Shown one piece after another: positions 8,693-16,570 of a stretch of 39,396 nt of DNA. Made by a program: the position numbers and the translations under genes. This DNA is from Verrucomicrobiota bacterium (GTDB taxonomy: Bacteria > Verrucomicrobiota > Verrucomicrobiia > Limisphaerales > VHCN01), in the NCBI GenBank assembly GCA_016871675.1, contig VHCN01000027.1:1-39396 (forward strand). Direction: 5' to 3'. Numbering within the stretch: the stretch's first letter is position 1; each line of letters opens with the position of its first letter. A model generated the notes under the pieces. It saw only the letters and a list, made by a program, of their open reading frames with translations, had not been told where the DNA came from and made no database searches.

Positions 8693-10003
8693 CTACTTCA
8701 GCTTTCCCTGCATCAGCAAAATCCACCGCAGCGCCGTGTTCATCAGATCCTCGCCGGCGCCGACGGCGACCGGCGCGACTTGCGAATCCGCGCCGTAGCC
8801 GCCTTCGGCAGCGCCCTCGATCGTTGGGAAATACTGGTGGTAGCCGTTGCAGTAACCGAAGAAGAACAGCCCTCCGACGCGCGCCCGCTCACGCAGCCTG
8901 TTCGCGTGCTGGCAGAAGAACTCGCCCGACGCGCCGACGAACGCGATGTCGCCGTTGAGCAGGGCGACCGTGAGCCGCGGCCGCACCCCGTCGGCGTATT
9001 CGTCCACGAAGTTCGCGACCAGCTCGGGGAAGAACGCGACAGAATATATGAGGCGCGTCGCGGGGTTGTTGAGGTTGATGCGCGAGTCGAAGCGGAACCG
9101 CTCCTCGCGCGCGGCGAGCGCGGGCCGCTCCGGCGCGGCGGGCTTGAGCGACGACGCGAGCTTCACCACCTCGCGCGCGAGCGCCTGCCCGTAGCCGGTG
9201 TGGTCCGCGTTCGTGCCCTTGTTGATGCTCAAGTCGCCGGACGCGCCCTGCATGAACACCGCCGTGCCGCCGAGCTGCTTCTCGATTTCCGACTTCATCG
9301 CGCCGGGCCAGTCGGCGGAGAACTTCAGCGTCTGCGCGGGAAGCGTCGTCGGGTGGCCGGTAAAGTTCACCACGATGGCGAGCGGCTTGTCCGTCGCGGC
9401 GTCGTCGAGCCGCAGCACGCCGAGGGTGCGGTCCACGGGCTTGGGCTCGAGCTTGGAGTGGCGGTTGCGGTTGAAGCCGTCGAGCTGCGCCGCGCCCGAC
9501 GCGAGCTTCGCGGGCACGAGCCGCTGGTCCGCCTCGACGATGGCGGCGGTGATGGCGTCCTCGAGCTGCTTGTAGTAACGCAGCGCGTTGTCGAACTTCC
9601 CGCGGCCCTTGCCGTCGGCGTCCGTGAGTTCCAGCACCGGCCCGTGATGCGTGTGCGAGCCGGAGATGAAGGAGTGCTCGATGCCGCACTTCGCCTTGAT
9701 CCGCTCGCGGATGACGGCGAGCGACTGCTCCGACGGCGAGCGACCGAGGTCGAGGCCGACGATGGCGAGCTTCGCGCCGCCCGCCTGGATCACGACGGCC
9801 GCGGCGTGCAACGGGTCGAGTGTGCCGTTTGATGGCGCGTCGCGCCGCGCGCCGTAACCCCACATCGGCACCGGGTCTCTCGGCGTCACGTCGTGCCGCG
9901 CCGCGCCCGCCTTGAACGTGGCGCCCGCCGCCGGGCACTTCGCGTTCGCGAAGGCGATGCACATGAAACCGACCAAGCCGATCTGCACGCCACGGGAGTT
10001 CAC
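8693..10003 (-). CDS. Secreted neutral/alkaline ceramidase-like protein
   Basis: A protein of about 436 residues starting at a GTG at 10003 that opens a signal peptide (NSRGVQIGLVGFMCIAFANA). The mature part starts FKAGAARHDVTPRDPVPMWGYG, the N-terminal signature of the neutral/alkaline non-lysosomal ceramidase family (Ceramidase_alk). Likely metal/active-site motifs follow: GSHTHHGP, VVNFTGHPTT and MQGASGDLS. In planctomycetes and verrucomicrobia this family is a large group of secreted hydrolases whose real substrates are mostly unknown, so ceramide cleavage should not be assumed. A GTG at 10066 would add 21 residues and cover the dacB promoter. The gene ends where the zinc-ribbon remnant breaks off. 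Confidence 0.75.
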   Translation of the reverse strand: MNSRGVQIGLVGFMCIAFANAKCPAAGATFKAGAARHDVTPRDPVPMWGYGARRDAPSNGTLDPLHAAAVVIQAGGAKLAIVGLDLGRSPSEQSLAVIRERIKAKCGIEHSFISGSHTHHGPVLELTDADGKGRGKFDNALRYYKQLEDAITAAIVEADQRLVPAKLASGAAQLDGFNRNRHSKLEPKPVDRTLGVLRLDDAATDKPLAIVVNFTGHPTTLPAQTLKFSADWPGAMKSEIEKQLGGTAVFMQGASGDLSINKGTNADHTGYGQALAREVVKLASSLKPAAPERPALAAREERFRFDSRINLNNPATRLIYSVAFFPELVANFVDEYADGVRPRLTVALLNGDIAFVGASGEFFCQHANRLRERARVGGLFFFGYCNGYHQYFPTIEGAAEGGYGADSQVAPVAVGAGEDLMNTALRWILLMQGKLK

Positions 10004-10060
10004 GCCGCATTTAGTTCCGGCACTGGCGACGGAACAAGCGAAAACCGAGGCGACGCGCAG

Positions 10061-10088
10061 TTGCACGGCGGAAGTTGGCCGCTATCCT
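10061..10088 (+). promoter_or_regulatory. Predicted promoter of the DD-carboxypeptidase gene
   Basis: TTGCAC (10061-10066), 16-base spacer, TATCCT (10083-10088), then 8 bases to the ATG at 10097. The predicted transcript is essentially leaderless. Confidence 0.5.
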
Positions 10089-10096
10089 CCACGGCC

Positions 10097-11656
10097 ATGA
10101 AATCCCTTCGCCCGTTCCTTGTCGTCGCGTTGCTTCTCACGGTTTTCACCGGTCGTGGCGCACCCGCCGGGGCCACACTGGCGGCACGCATCGCCGAGGT
10201 CATCCATGCGCCCGAATACAAGCACGCGCACTGGGGCATCCTCGCCGTGGACATGGAGTCGGGCGCGGTGCGCTTCGAGCATCAGGCGGACAAGCTGTTC
10301 GCGCCGGCTTCGGTCACGAAGCTCTATTCCGTCGCCGCCGCGCTTGATGAACTCGGCGCGCAGCACCGGTTTGAGACGCCCGTCTTCCGCCGCGGCGAGT
10401 TGGGCAGGGACCGCGTGTTGCGCGGCGACCTCGTGCTCGTCGCGCGGGGCGACCTCACGCTCGGCGGCCGCACGGACGCCGAGGGCAGGATCGCCTTCAA
10501 GGACAACGACCACACTTACGCGAACGGCGGCACATCCGGCGAACTCACCGCGCCCGATCCGCTCGCAGGCTTGGACGACCTCGCGCGGCAGGTCGCGGCG
10601 TCCGGCATCCGCCACGTGCGCGGCGAGGTGCTCGTGGACGACCGCCTCTTCGACAAGGCCGAGAGCACCGGCAGCGGGCCGACACGCCTCTCGCCCGTGC
10701 TCGTGAACGACAATCTTGTGGACGTGCTCATCACGCCCGCGAAGCCCGGCGCGCCCGCGAAAGTCACGACGCGCCCGATGAGCGAGGCGTTCGTCGTGGA
10801 CGCGCAAGTCGAGACGGTGCCGACAAACGCGCCGCTGCGCATCACGCTCACCGCGCCCGCGCCGGGCCGGCTCGTGGTGCGCGGCCAGATTCCCGAGGGG
10901 CCCAAGCCGCTGCTGCGCGTGCGCGAGGTGGACGACGCCCCGGCGTGGGCGCGCGCGCTGTTCATCGAGGCGCTGCGCCGCGCCGGCGTGACCGTGGACG
11001 CCTCGCCGCACGGTCCAAACCGCCCGGAGTTGCTGCCGGCACGCGGCAGTTACAAGCCGGAGGAACAAGTGGCGAAGCTCGTGTCGCCGCCGTTCGCCGA
11101 GAACGTGAGGCTCATCCTGAAAGTCAGCCACAACCTGCACGCGAGCACGCTGCCGTTGCTGGTCGCGGCGAAGCACGACCGCCGCACGCTCGCGCAGGGG
11201 CTGCGGTTGCAGCACGACTTCCTCGCGCGCGCGGGCGTGGACGTGGAGACGATTTCATTCGGCGGCGGCGCGGGCGGGGCGCGGAGCGATTGCGTGACGC
11301 CGCGGGCGACGGTGCAGTTGTTGCGCGCGATGGCGAACCGGCCGGACTTCGCGGTTTACGAGTCGGCGCTGCCCGTGCTCGGCGTGGATGGCACGCTGGC
11401 GACGCACGCCGATCCTTCAAGCCCTGCGCGCGGCAAGGTGAGGGCGAAGACGGGCACGTTCAGTTGGGACAACACGATGAACGCGCGGCTGCTGCTCAAC
11501 AGCAAGGCGCTCGCGGGCTACATCCAAACATCGCATGGCGGTCGCGTGGCCTTTGCTGTTTTCGTGAACAACGCGCATCTCGCGCGCCTGGCGGACACGC
11601 AGCGCGTCGGGAAGACGCTGGGGAAGATCGCGGAGTTGTTGCACGAGGAGCTGTAG
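10097..11656 (+). CDS. dacB: D-alanyl-D-alanine carboxypeptidase/endopeptidase (PBP4 type)
   Basis: A 519-residue class C low-molecular-mass penicillin-binding protein, peptidase family S13, acting on peptidoglycan in the periplasm. A signal peptide covers about residues 1-26 (MKSLRPFLVVALLLTVFTG). The three catalytic motifs are present: SVTK at 72-75 with the nucleophile Ser72, SHN at 344-346, and KTG at 451-453. The long insertion between motifs 1 and 2, rich in beta strands, is characteristic of PBP4. The ATG at 10097 is favoured by the signal peptide and by the promoter 8 bases upstream. The frame is open back to 9893 only as a shadow. Confidence 0.95.
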   Translation: MKSLRPFLVVALLLTVFTGRGAPAGATLAARIAEVIHAPEYKHAHWGILAVDMESGAVRFEHQADKLFAPASVTKLYSVAAALDELGAQHRFETPVFRRGELGRDRVLRGDLVLVARGDLTLGGRTDAEGRIAFKDNDHTYANGGTSGELTAPDPLAGLDDLARQVAASGIRHVRGEVLVDDRLFDKAESTGSGPTRLSPVLVNDNLVDVLITPAKPGAPAKVTTRPMSEAFVVDAQVETVPTNAPLRITLTAPAPGRLVVRGQIPEGPKPLLRVREVDDAPAWARALFIEALRRAGVTVDASPHGPNRPELLPARGSYKPEEQVAKLVSPPFAENVRLILKVSHNLHASTLPLLVAAKHDRRTLAQGLRLQHDFLARAGVDVETISFGGGAGGARSDCVTPRATVQLLRAMANRPDFAVYESALPVLGVDGTLATHADPSSPARGKVRAKTGTFSWDNTMNARLLLNSKALAGYIQTSHGGRVAFAVFVNNAHLARLADTQRVGKTLGKIAELLHEEL

Positions 11657-11709
11657 CGGCGAATGCAGGAAAGCGCAGGCGGACCGACAGTGGGGGTGTG
11701 GAGGGGCGC

Positions 11710-11743
11710 GAACGTGGGAAGGGCTCTGAATCAGCTCACGTTC
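11710..11743 (+). repeat. Inverted repeat between convergent dacB and the LysR gene
   Basis: GAACGTG (11710-11716) pairs perfectly with CACGTTC (11737-11743) around a 20-base loop, and the flanks extend the match with a bulge (GCG / CGC). It lies in the middle of the 160-base convergent gap 11657-11816, which contains no gene. It may act as a bidirectional terminator, but there is no T-tract; a dispersed palindromic repeat is an alternative. Confidence 0.35.
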
Positions 11744-11816
11744 CCGCTCACTCACATTCAACCTGCGCCCCCCAATGCTGCCAGGAGAGGACGTGCCCCG
11801 AACGAATCAGCCGTGC

Positions 11817-12695
11817 TTACGGGTCCTTGATGGTCGAGAGGAACTGCCGCAGCGCGGGCGAGAGAATCTTGTTCTTCTTGAAGATGGCGCCGAGCGGACG
11901 GTAGAGCTCGCCGTCCTCGATCATGACTTGCGCGAGGGTTTGCTTGGAAACCTCCTGGCCGACGGTGCCGAGCGGGACGATGGAGATGCCCGCGTCGATT
12001 TCGACGGCGCGCTTCACGGTCTCGATGTTGTCGAACTCCATGACGGTTTGGATGGAGACGCCGCGGTCGCGCAGGATCTTGTCGACGGCTTTCCGGGTGG
12101 GGATGTCGGGCTCGAAGCTGATGAATTTCTGCCCGGCGATGGCTTCGAGCTTCACGCCCTTGCTCTTGGCGAAGGGATGCAGCGGGTTGCAGATGAGCAC
12201 GAGGCGGTCGCGTCGCAGCGGGACGACTTCGAGGCGCGGATCCTTGCCCGGATAGGCGACGAGGCCGACATCCACGACGTTGCTGAGGACGTCGTCGAGG
12301 ACCTGATTGGAGCGGCGATACTCGACGTGGACCTTCACGGTCGGGTGGGCCTTCATGAATTTCTTGATGAAGGGGGGCAGGTCGTGGAGGCCGATGCTGT
12401 AGATGGTCGCGATGCGGATGGTGCCCGAGATGATGTCGCGCAGTTCCTGGATGCGGCTGTGCAGCGCGTCGTAGGTGCCGATGATCTGCTTGCTATACTC
12501 ATAGAGCAGCTCGCCCTCGCGGGTGAGGCGGAAGTTCTTCTTGCTCCGCTCGATGAGCAGCGCCTTGAAGGACCGCTCCAGGGCGCTGATCTGCTGGCTC
12601 ACGGCGGATTGCGTCACGCTGTTGATTTGCGCCGCCTTGGTGAAGCTCTCCGTCTCGGCGAGGTCGCAGAAGACTTTGAGGCTCTCGATTTGCAT
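11817..12695 (-). CDS. LysR-family transcriptional regulator
   Basis: A 292-residue LysR regulator. Residues 1-60 are the winged helix-turn-helix (QIESLKVFCDLAETESFTKAA, then VTQSAVSQQISALE for the recognition helix). A linker helix and a periplasmic-binding-protein-like effector domain follow (from SGTIRIATIYSIG). The ATG at 12695 gives the canonical N-terminus and sits 6 bases after a predicted -10; an upstream in-frame start at 12740 adds non-conserved sequence. No target operon is obvious: the gene is followed convergently by dacB, and a hybrid kinase lies upstream on the same strand. The inducer is unknown; CbbR/CysL-like subgroups are the closest in pattern. Confidence 0.92.
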   Translation of the reverse strand: MQIESLKVFCDLAETESFTKAAQINSVTQSAVSQQISALERSFKALLIERSKKNFRLTREGELLYEYSKQIIGTYDALHSRIQELRDIISGTIRIATIYSIGLHDLPPFIKKFMKAHPTVKVHVEYRRSNQVLDDVLSNVVDVGLVAYPGKDPRLEVVPLRRDRLVLICNPLHPFAKSKGVKLEAIAGQKFISFEPDIPTRKAVDKILRDRGVSIQTVMEFDNIETVKRAVEIDAGISIVPLGTVGQEVSKQTLAQVMIEDGELYRPLGAIFKKNKILSPALRQFLSTIKDP

Positions 12696-12701
12696 GGCTG
12701 G

Positions 12702-12730
12702 AGGGAACAGGAAAAGCGCGGAGGCGTCAA
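12702..12730 (-). promoter_or_regulatory. Predicted promoter of the LysR gene
   Basis: On the reverse strand TTGACG (12730-12725), 17-base spacer, TTCCCT (12707-12702), then 6 bases to the ATG at 12695. The -35 is strong (5 of 6), the -10 weak. It lies between the hybrid-kinase stop and the LysR start and implies a separate, leaderless transcript. Confidence 0.45.
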
Positions 12731-12740
12731 CCGCCCGCAC

Positions 12741-14237
12741 TCAGGCCGCGAGCGCCTGCTTGACGATCTTGAGCAGGTCCTGGCTCGTGAAGGGTTTCTG
12801 GAGGTAAATGGAATCGGCCTCGACTTCGGAGGGGCGGAAGTTTCCGCTCGAACGCACGATGCGCACGTCGGGCCGCATGGCGCGGAGGCGGTCCACCAGT
12901 TCGCGGCCGCTCATGTTGGGCATGACGAGGTCGGTGATGACGAGGTCGATCTGCGGTCCCACCTTGGCGAAGATCTCGATCGCCTTGGTCCCGCTGTCGG
13001 CCGTGTGCACGGTGTAGCCGTAGCTCGAGAGGACCATCTGCCCCATGGTGAGCAGCAAGTCCTCGTCGTCCACCATCAGGATCGTCTGCGTGCCGTAGAA
13101 GTCCTCTTCGTTGAATGTCGCGTCGAAAACAACAGCCTTTCTCGCCGGCAAATACAATCGAACCGAGGTTCCGTGGCCGGCCTCACTCGAGATGGCCAGA
13201 TGCCCGCCGTGATTGGTCACCACGCCGTAAGCCCACGCCAGCCCCAAGCCCCGGTGGCCCGGCTTGGTCGTAAAAAACGGCTCGATGACATGCGGCAGCG
13301 CGTCGGCCGGGATTCCCGGACCTGTGTCGGATACCTCTACGCTCACGTAACTGCCGGGGGGAAGCGTGATGTTCGCGTCCTGCACCGGGGCGGCGAGGTC
13401 GCGGTTCAATGAAACGACCCTCACGCGCCCGTGCTGGCCGCCGAGCGCCTCGACGCAGTTCTCGAGGATCTTCGTGAAGGCGTTTTGCAGTTTCGTGTCG
13501 TCGTAGCGTGCGGTGTAGAGGTGGTTCTCGAGGTGCACCTCCCACTCGATGCGGCAGTTGGCCGGCGTGCGAAATGCGCCCGTCGCACGCCGGATGGCGT
13601 CGTTCAGGTTGCCCTCGTGCTGCGGGGACGCGTCCTTCTCCTGACGGCTGAAGTTCGACAAGTCGTGCGAAATGGCGGCTGCCCGCGCTGCGGCCTTCTC
13701 GACCTCCAGCAGCGAGGCACGCCACGGACTGCCCGCCTCCAGCCGGCCCAGCACGTGCGACGTGTGGCCGAGGATGCTCGTGAGCGCGTTGTTGAAATCC
13801 ATCGCGACCGTCCGCGTGAGCTGCATCGCGATCGCGAACTTCTGCTTCAGGCTCGCATCGGCCGCCTCGGTCTTGGTTGCCGGTGCGGGCGCCGCCGGCG
13901 CCTCCACGGCGGGGAGAAGTTGCAGGACGACCGTCGCCCGCGCATCGCGGCCGAGGGGCGCCACGCATACGGTGAACTGCGAGTAGAGCCCGTCCTTGGT
14001 CCGGAACTTGAGCTGGATGAGCCGCGCCGACACGTCGTCGATGTGCGCGAGGAAAACCTCCGCGCGGATGGAGTTCTGCGGAAACCAGACGCTTTGCAGC
14101 ACCGAGTCATTCTGCCGGAGCGAGTCGCCGAACGCCGCGGCCGCCGCGCTGTTGAACTGGCGCACCACCCCGACCGGGTCCACGAGCAGGACCGGCCACG
14201 GGGCGAATTCGAAAGGGGCGAGCGCGTCGGGTTTCAC
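12741..14237 (-). CDS. Hybrid sensor kinase/response regulator lacking the H-box histidine
   Basis: A 498-residue cytoplasmic protein with no membrane segment. Residues about 8-110 are a PAS domain. An Ala/Pro linker follows. Residues about 130-200 are a HisKA-like dimerisation helix whose H-box reads AMDFNNALTSILGH; the position normally held by the phosphorylated His (HDFNN) is Met146. The ATPase domain keeps the N-box (Asn260 in ILENCVEA), the G1 box SDTGPGIP (303-310), the F-box PFFTTKPGHRG and the G2 box GLGLAWAYG. Residues about 384-498 are a receiver domain with acidic pair 390-391, phosphoacceptor Asp436 and Lys481. Start is GTG at 14237. It is either a pseudokinase or uses another residue such as His158 or His161. 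Confidence 0.9.
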   Translation of the reverse strand: MKPDALAPFEFAPWPVLLVDPVGVVRQFNSAAAAAFGDSLRQNDSVLQSVWFPQNSIRAEVFLAHIDDVSARLIQLKFRTKDGLYSQFTVCVAPLGRDARATVVLQLLPAVEAPAAPAPATKTEAADASLKQKFAIAMQLTRTVAMDFNNALTSILGHTSHVLGRLEAGSPWRASLLEVEKAAARAAAISHDLSNFSRQEKDASPQHEGNLNDAIRRATGAFRTPANCRIEWEVHLENHLYTARYDDTKLQNAFTKILENCVEALGGQHGRVRVVSLNRDLAAPVQDANITLPPGSYVSVEVSDTGPGIPADALPHVIEPFFTTKPGHRGLGLAWAYGVVTNHGGHLAISSEAGHGTSVRLYLPARKAVVFDATFNEEDFYGTQTILMVDDEDLLLTMGQMVLSSYGYTVHTADSGTKAIEIFAKVGPQIDLVITDLVMPNMSGRELVDRLRAMRPDVRIVRSSGNFRPSEVEADSIYLQKPFTSQDLLKIVKQALAA

Positions 14238-14252
14238 GGACGAAACGGGGCG

Positions 14253-14280
14253 AGCTTATTCGCGGCAGGGCGAACCTCAA
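14253..14280 (-). promoter_or_regulatory. Predicted promoter of the hybrid kinase gene
   Basis: Reverse strand TTGAGG (14280-14275), 16-base spacer, TAAGCT (14258-14253), then 15 bases to the GTG at 14237. Divergent from the recG promoter, which starts 56 bases away. Confidence 0.45.
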
Positions 14281-14318
14281 CAGAAAACCCCGCGCAAGTC
14301 CTGCTGCCGGCCGGCCGG

Positions 14319-14337
14319 AAGCGGCCACTAGCCGCTT
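14319..14337 (+). promoter_or_regulatory. Palindrome upstream of recG
   Basis: A perfect 7-base inverted repeat, AAGCGGC / GCCGCTT, around CACTA. Its right end touches the recG -35 box (TTGCTC at 14337-14342), a position suited to an operator in the divergent kinase-recG region. Without a downstream T-run it is less likely to be a terminator. Confidence 0.35.
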
Positions 14338-14365
14338 TGCTCGCGCGCGCGGGTTCCACTACGCT
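14337..14365 (+). promoter_or_regulatory. Predicted promoter of recG
   Basis: TTGCTC (14337-14342), 17-base spacer, TACGCT (14360-14365), then 6 bases to the ATG at 14372. Transcription would start at or next to the A of the start codon. Confidence 0.45.
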
Positions 14366-14371
14366 GGGCCC

Positions 14372-16492
14372 ATGCCCGAGGCGAAGCCGCCCCCGCTCGA
14401 TGCGCCGCTCGCGCGCCTTCCCGGCGTCGGCCCCGGACGCTCGGCGCAACTCGCGCGTCTCGGCCTTCACACGCTTCGCGACCTGCTGTTGCTCGCGCCG
14501 CGCCGGCACGAGGACCGCCGGCAGGGGCTCCCCATATCCAAGCTCGCCGCGGGCGAAGCCGCCGCCGTCTCCGGCAAGGTCGTCGCGATGGGCGTGAAGT
14601 CCTTTCGCAAAGGGACCAAGTCCATCTTCGAGCTCATTCTTGATGACGGCACCGCGCGTCTTCATTGCCGCTGGTGGAACTTGCCGTTCATGGAGAGCTA
14701 CTTCAAGGTTGGCGACCAAGTTGTCGCGCATGGAAGGCCCGTCTCCCTCAAGCCGCGCACGATGGACCATCCCGAGACCGAGGTGATCGAAGCCGGCGAG
14801 GAAGCCTCAATCCACGTCCACCGCATCGTCCCCGTCTATCCGCTAACCGAGGGGCTCGCGCAACGCGTCCTGCGCGGCCTCATGTGGCGCGCGCTCGCGT
14901 CGTGCGGCGGGCAGTTCGCCGACCCGTGGGCGGGCATCACCGGGACGGTCGTGACCACGCCGTTGACGCCCCGCACGCGCGGCGGCGTGCAGCACGAAAT
15001 GCCGCTGCCCGCGAGCGCGGACGCGCTGCTCATGTGGCCCTCGCGCGCTGAGGCCGTGCGCTGTCTCCACTTTCCGGATGAGATGTTCCAGGCCGAACTC
15101 GCGCGGCAGCGGCTGGCGCTTGACGAGCTTGTCGCGCTCCAGCTCGAACTGCGCCGTCGCCGCGGGCGGTTGTTGGCGAATGCGCGCGGACTTCCGTGCG
15201 CCGGCGACAACACGCTCATCAAGCCGTTCCTCGCGCGCCTCGGCTTCACGCTCACCGGCGCGCAGACGGCGGTGCTTCGGGACATCCGGCGCGACCTCGG
15301 CAGCGGGAAGCCGATGCGCCGCCTCCTGCAGGGCGACGTCGGCGCGGGCAAGACCGCCGTGGCCGCGTGCGCGGCGCTGATGGCCATCGAGGGCGGCTTC
15401 AACGTCGCGCTCATGGCGCCGACGGAAATCCTCGCGGACCAGCACTGGCGCAACTTCACCGCGTGGCTTGAGCCGCTCGGCGTGCGCGTGGCGCTGCTCA
15501 CCGGAAGCCGGAAAACGGAGCGCGAGGCATGGTCTGCGGACCGTGACGGGCAGGAAGCCGCGCCGCCCGCGGATCGTCACGCCCCACGCCCCACGCGCCA
15601 CGGCTCGCTCTTCATCGGCACCCATGCGCTGCTCGAACCGGGGTTCGCGCCTCCGAATCTCGGCCTCGTGGTGATCGACGAGCAGCACAAGTTCGGTGTC
15701 ACGCAGCGCGAGGCGCTCGTTCGCAAGGGCCGCTTTCCGCACCTCCTCGTGATGACCGCCACGCCGATTCCGCGCACGCTCGGGCTGACGCTTTACGGCG
15801 ACCTCGATTCGTCGGTCATCCGCGAGCTTCCGCCGGGGCGCGGGCGCATCCGGACCTTTTTGCGCGGGGCGGAGACGCTCGCGAAAGTGTGGGGGTTTGT
15901 GCGAGGGAAACTGGCCGAGGGGCGGCAGGTTTACGTGGTTTATCCGCGTGTCGAGGATGAGGACCTGCGGACCGGCACGAAGGCGGTGAAGGCCGGTTTC
16001 GATTCGCTCCAGCGCGAGTGTGCGCCGCACCGCGTCGCGCTGTTGCACGGCCGGCTCCCGTCTGACGTGAAGGAGCGAGTGATGGCGGACTTCCGCGCCA
16101 ACCGCGTGCAGGCGCTCCTGACGACGAGCGTCATCGAGGTCGGCGTGGACGTGCCGAACGCGACCGTGATGGTGATCGAAAACGCGGAGCAGTTCGGCCT
16201 CGCGCAACTCCACCAGCTCCGCGGCCGCATCGGGCGCGGCGCGCACGAGTCCTTCTGCATCCTCGTGGCGGACCTTCAAGCCGAGGGCGCGAAGCAGCGG
16301 CTCAAGGTCCTCGCGGACACGACCGACGGCTTCCGCATCGCCGAGGCCGACCTCGAATGGCGCGGCCCGGGGGAACTGCTCGGGCAGGCGCAAAGCGGGA
16401 TGCCCTCGTTTCAGTTCGCCGACCTCCGGCGCGATTTGAAACTCGTCGAGTTCGCGCGCGACCTCGCGGCGCGGTTGCCGGTGAATCCTTGA
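14372..16492 (+). CDS. recG: ATP-dependent DNA helicase RecG
   Basis: A 706-residue superfamily 2 helicase that remodels stalled replication forks and Holliday junctions. The N-terminal wedge/OB domain (about 60-150) is followed by helicase domains: Walker A GDVGAGKT (321-328), motif Ia MAPTEILADQH, motif II DEQH (436-439), motif III MTATPIPRTL, then TSVIEVGVDVPNA and QLHQLRGRIGRG. A C-terminal TRG-like element follows (DTTDGFRIAEADLEWRGPGELLGQAQSG). Between LTG and GTHAL, about 14 residues more than in E. coli RecG are present, with sequence APPADRHAPRPTRHGS coded partly by a heptamer array. Reading frame and downstream motifs are intact, so the enzyme is probably functional. Confidence 0.96.
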   Translation: MPEAKPPPLDAPLARLPGVGPGRSAQLARLGLHTLRDLLLLAPRRHEDRRQGLPISKLAAGEAAAVSGKVVAMGVKSFRKGTKSIFELILDDGTARLHCRWWNLPFMESYFKVGDQVVAHGRPVSLKPRTMDHPETEVIEAGEEASIHVHRIVPVYPLTEGLAQRVLRGLMWRALASCGGQFADPWAGITGTVVTTPLTPRTRGGVQHEMPLPASADALLMWPSRAEAVRCLHFPDEMFQAELARQRLALDELVALQLELRRRRGRLLANARGLPCAGDNTLIKPFLARLGFTLTGAQTAVLRDIRRDLGSGKPMRRLLQGDVGAGKTAVAACAALMAIEGGFNVALMAPTEILADQHWRNFTAWLEPLGVRVALLTGSRKTEREAWSADRDGQEAAPPADRHAPRPTRHGSLFIGTHALLEPGFAPPNLGLVVIDEQHKFGVTQREALVRKGRFPHLLVMTATPIPRTLGLTLYGDLDSSVIRELPPGRGRIRTFLRGAETLAKVWGFVRGKLAEGRQVYVVYPRVEDEDLRTGTKAVKAGFDSLQRECAPHRVALLHGRLPSDVKERVMADFRANRVQALLTTSVIEVGVDVPNATVMVIENAEQFGLAQLHQLRGRIGRGAHESFCILVADLQAEGAKQRLKVLADTTDGFRIAEADLEWRGPGELLGQAQSGMPSFQFADLRRDLKLVEFARDLAARLPVNP
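15578..15605 (+). repeat. Heptamer array inside recG
   Basis: Four 7-base units in tandem: CACGCCC, CACGCCC, CACGCGC, CACGGCT. They lie in the coding region between helicase motifs Ib and II and contribute the RHAPRPTRHG-type insertion. The array resembles the intergenic heptamer arrays elsewhere in the window in period and unit structure. Confidence 0.5.
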
Positions 16493-16493
16493 T

Positions 16494-16513
16494 CCGCGCC
16501 GTCCGGGGCGCGG
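16494..16513 (+). terminator. GC hairpin immediately after recG
   Basis: A perfect 7-base stem CCGCGCC / GGCGCGG with a 6-base loop begins 2 bases after the recG stop codon. There is no T-tract, so it would be an imperfect intrinsic terminator. A second, shorter inverted repeat (TTCAAC / GTTGAA, 16526-16546) lies between it and the next gene. Confidence 0.35.
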
Positions 16514-16570
16514 CGACCGAAACCATTCAACCGTCGCGTTGTTGAACAGCCAACTCATCCCATCGACACC

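Noticed and set aside
9893-10096. Upstream extension of dacB
   Set aside because: It is antisense to the ceramidase-like gene, and the signal peptide and promoter both point to the ATG at 10097.
11775-13412. Plus-strand open frame of about 545 codons
   Set aside because: Antisense to the LysR and hybrid-kinase genes, both of which have complete motifs.
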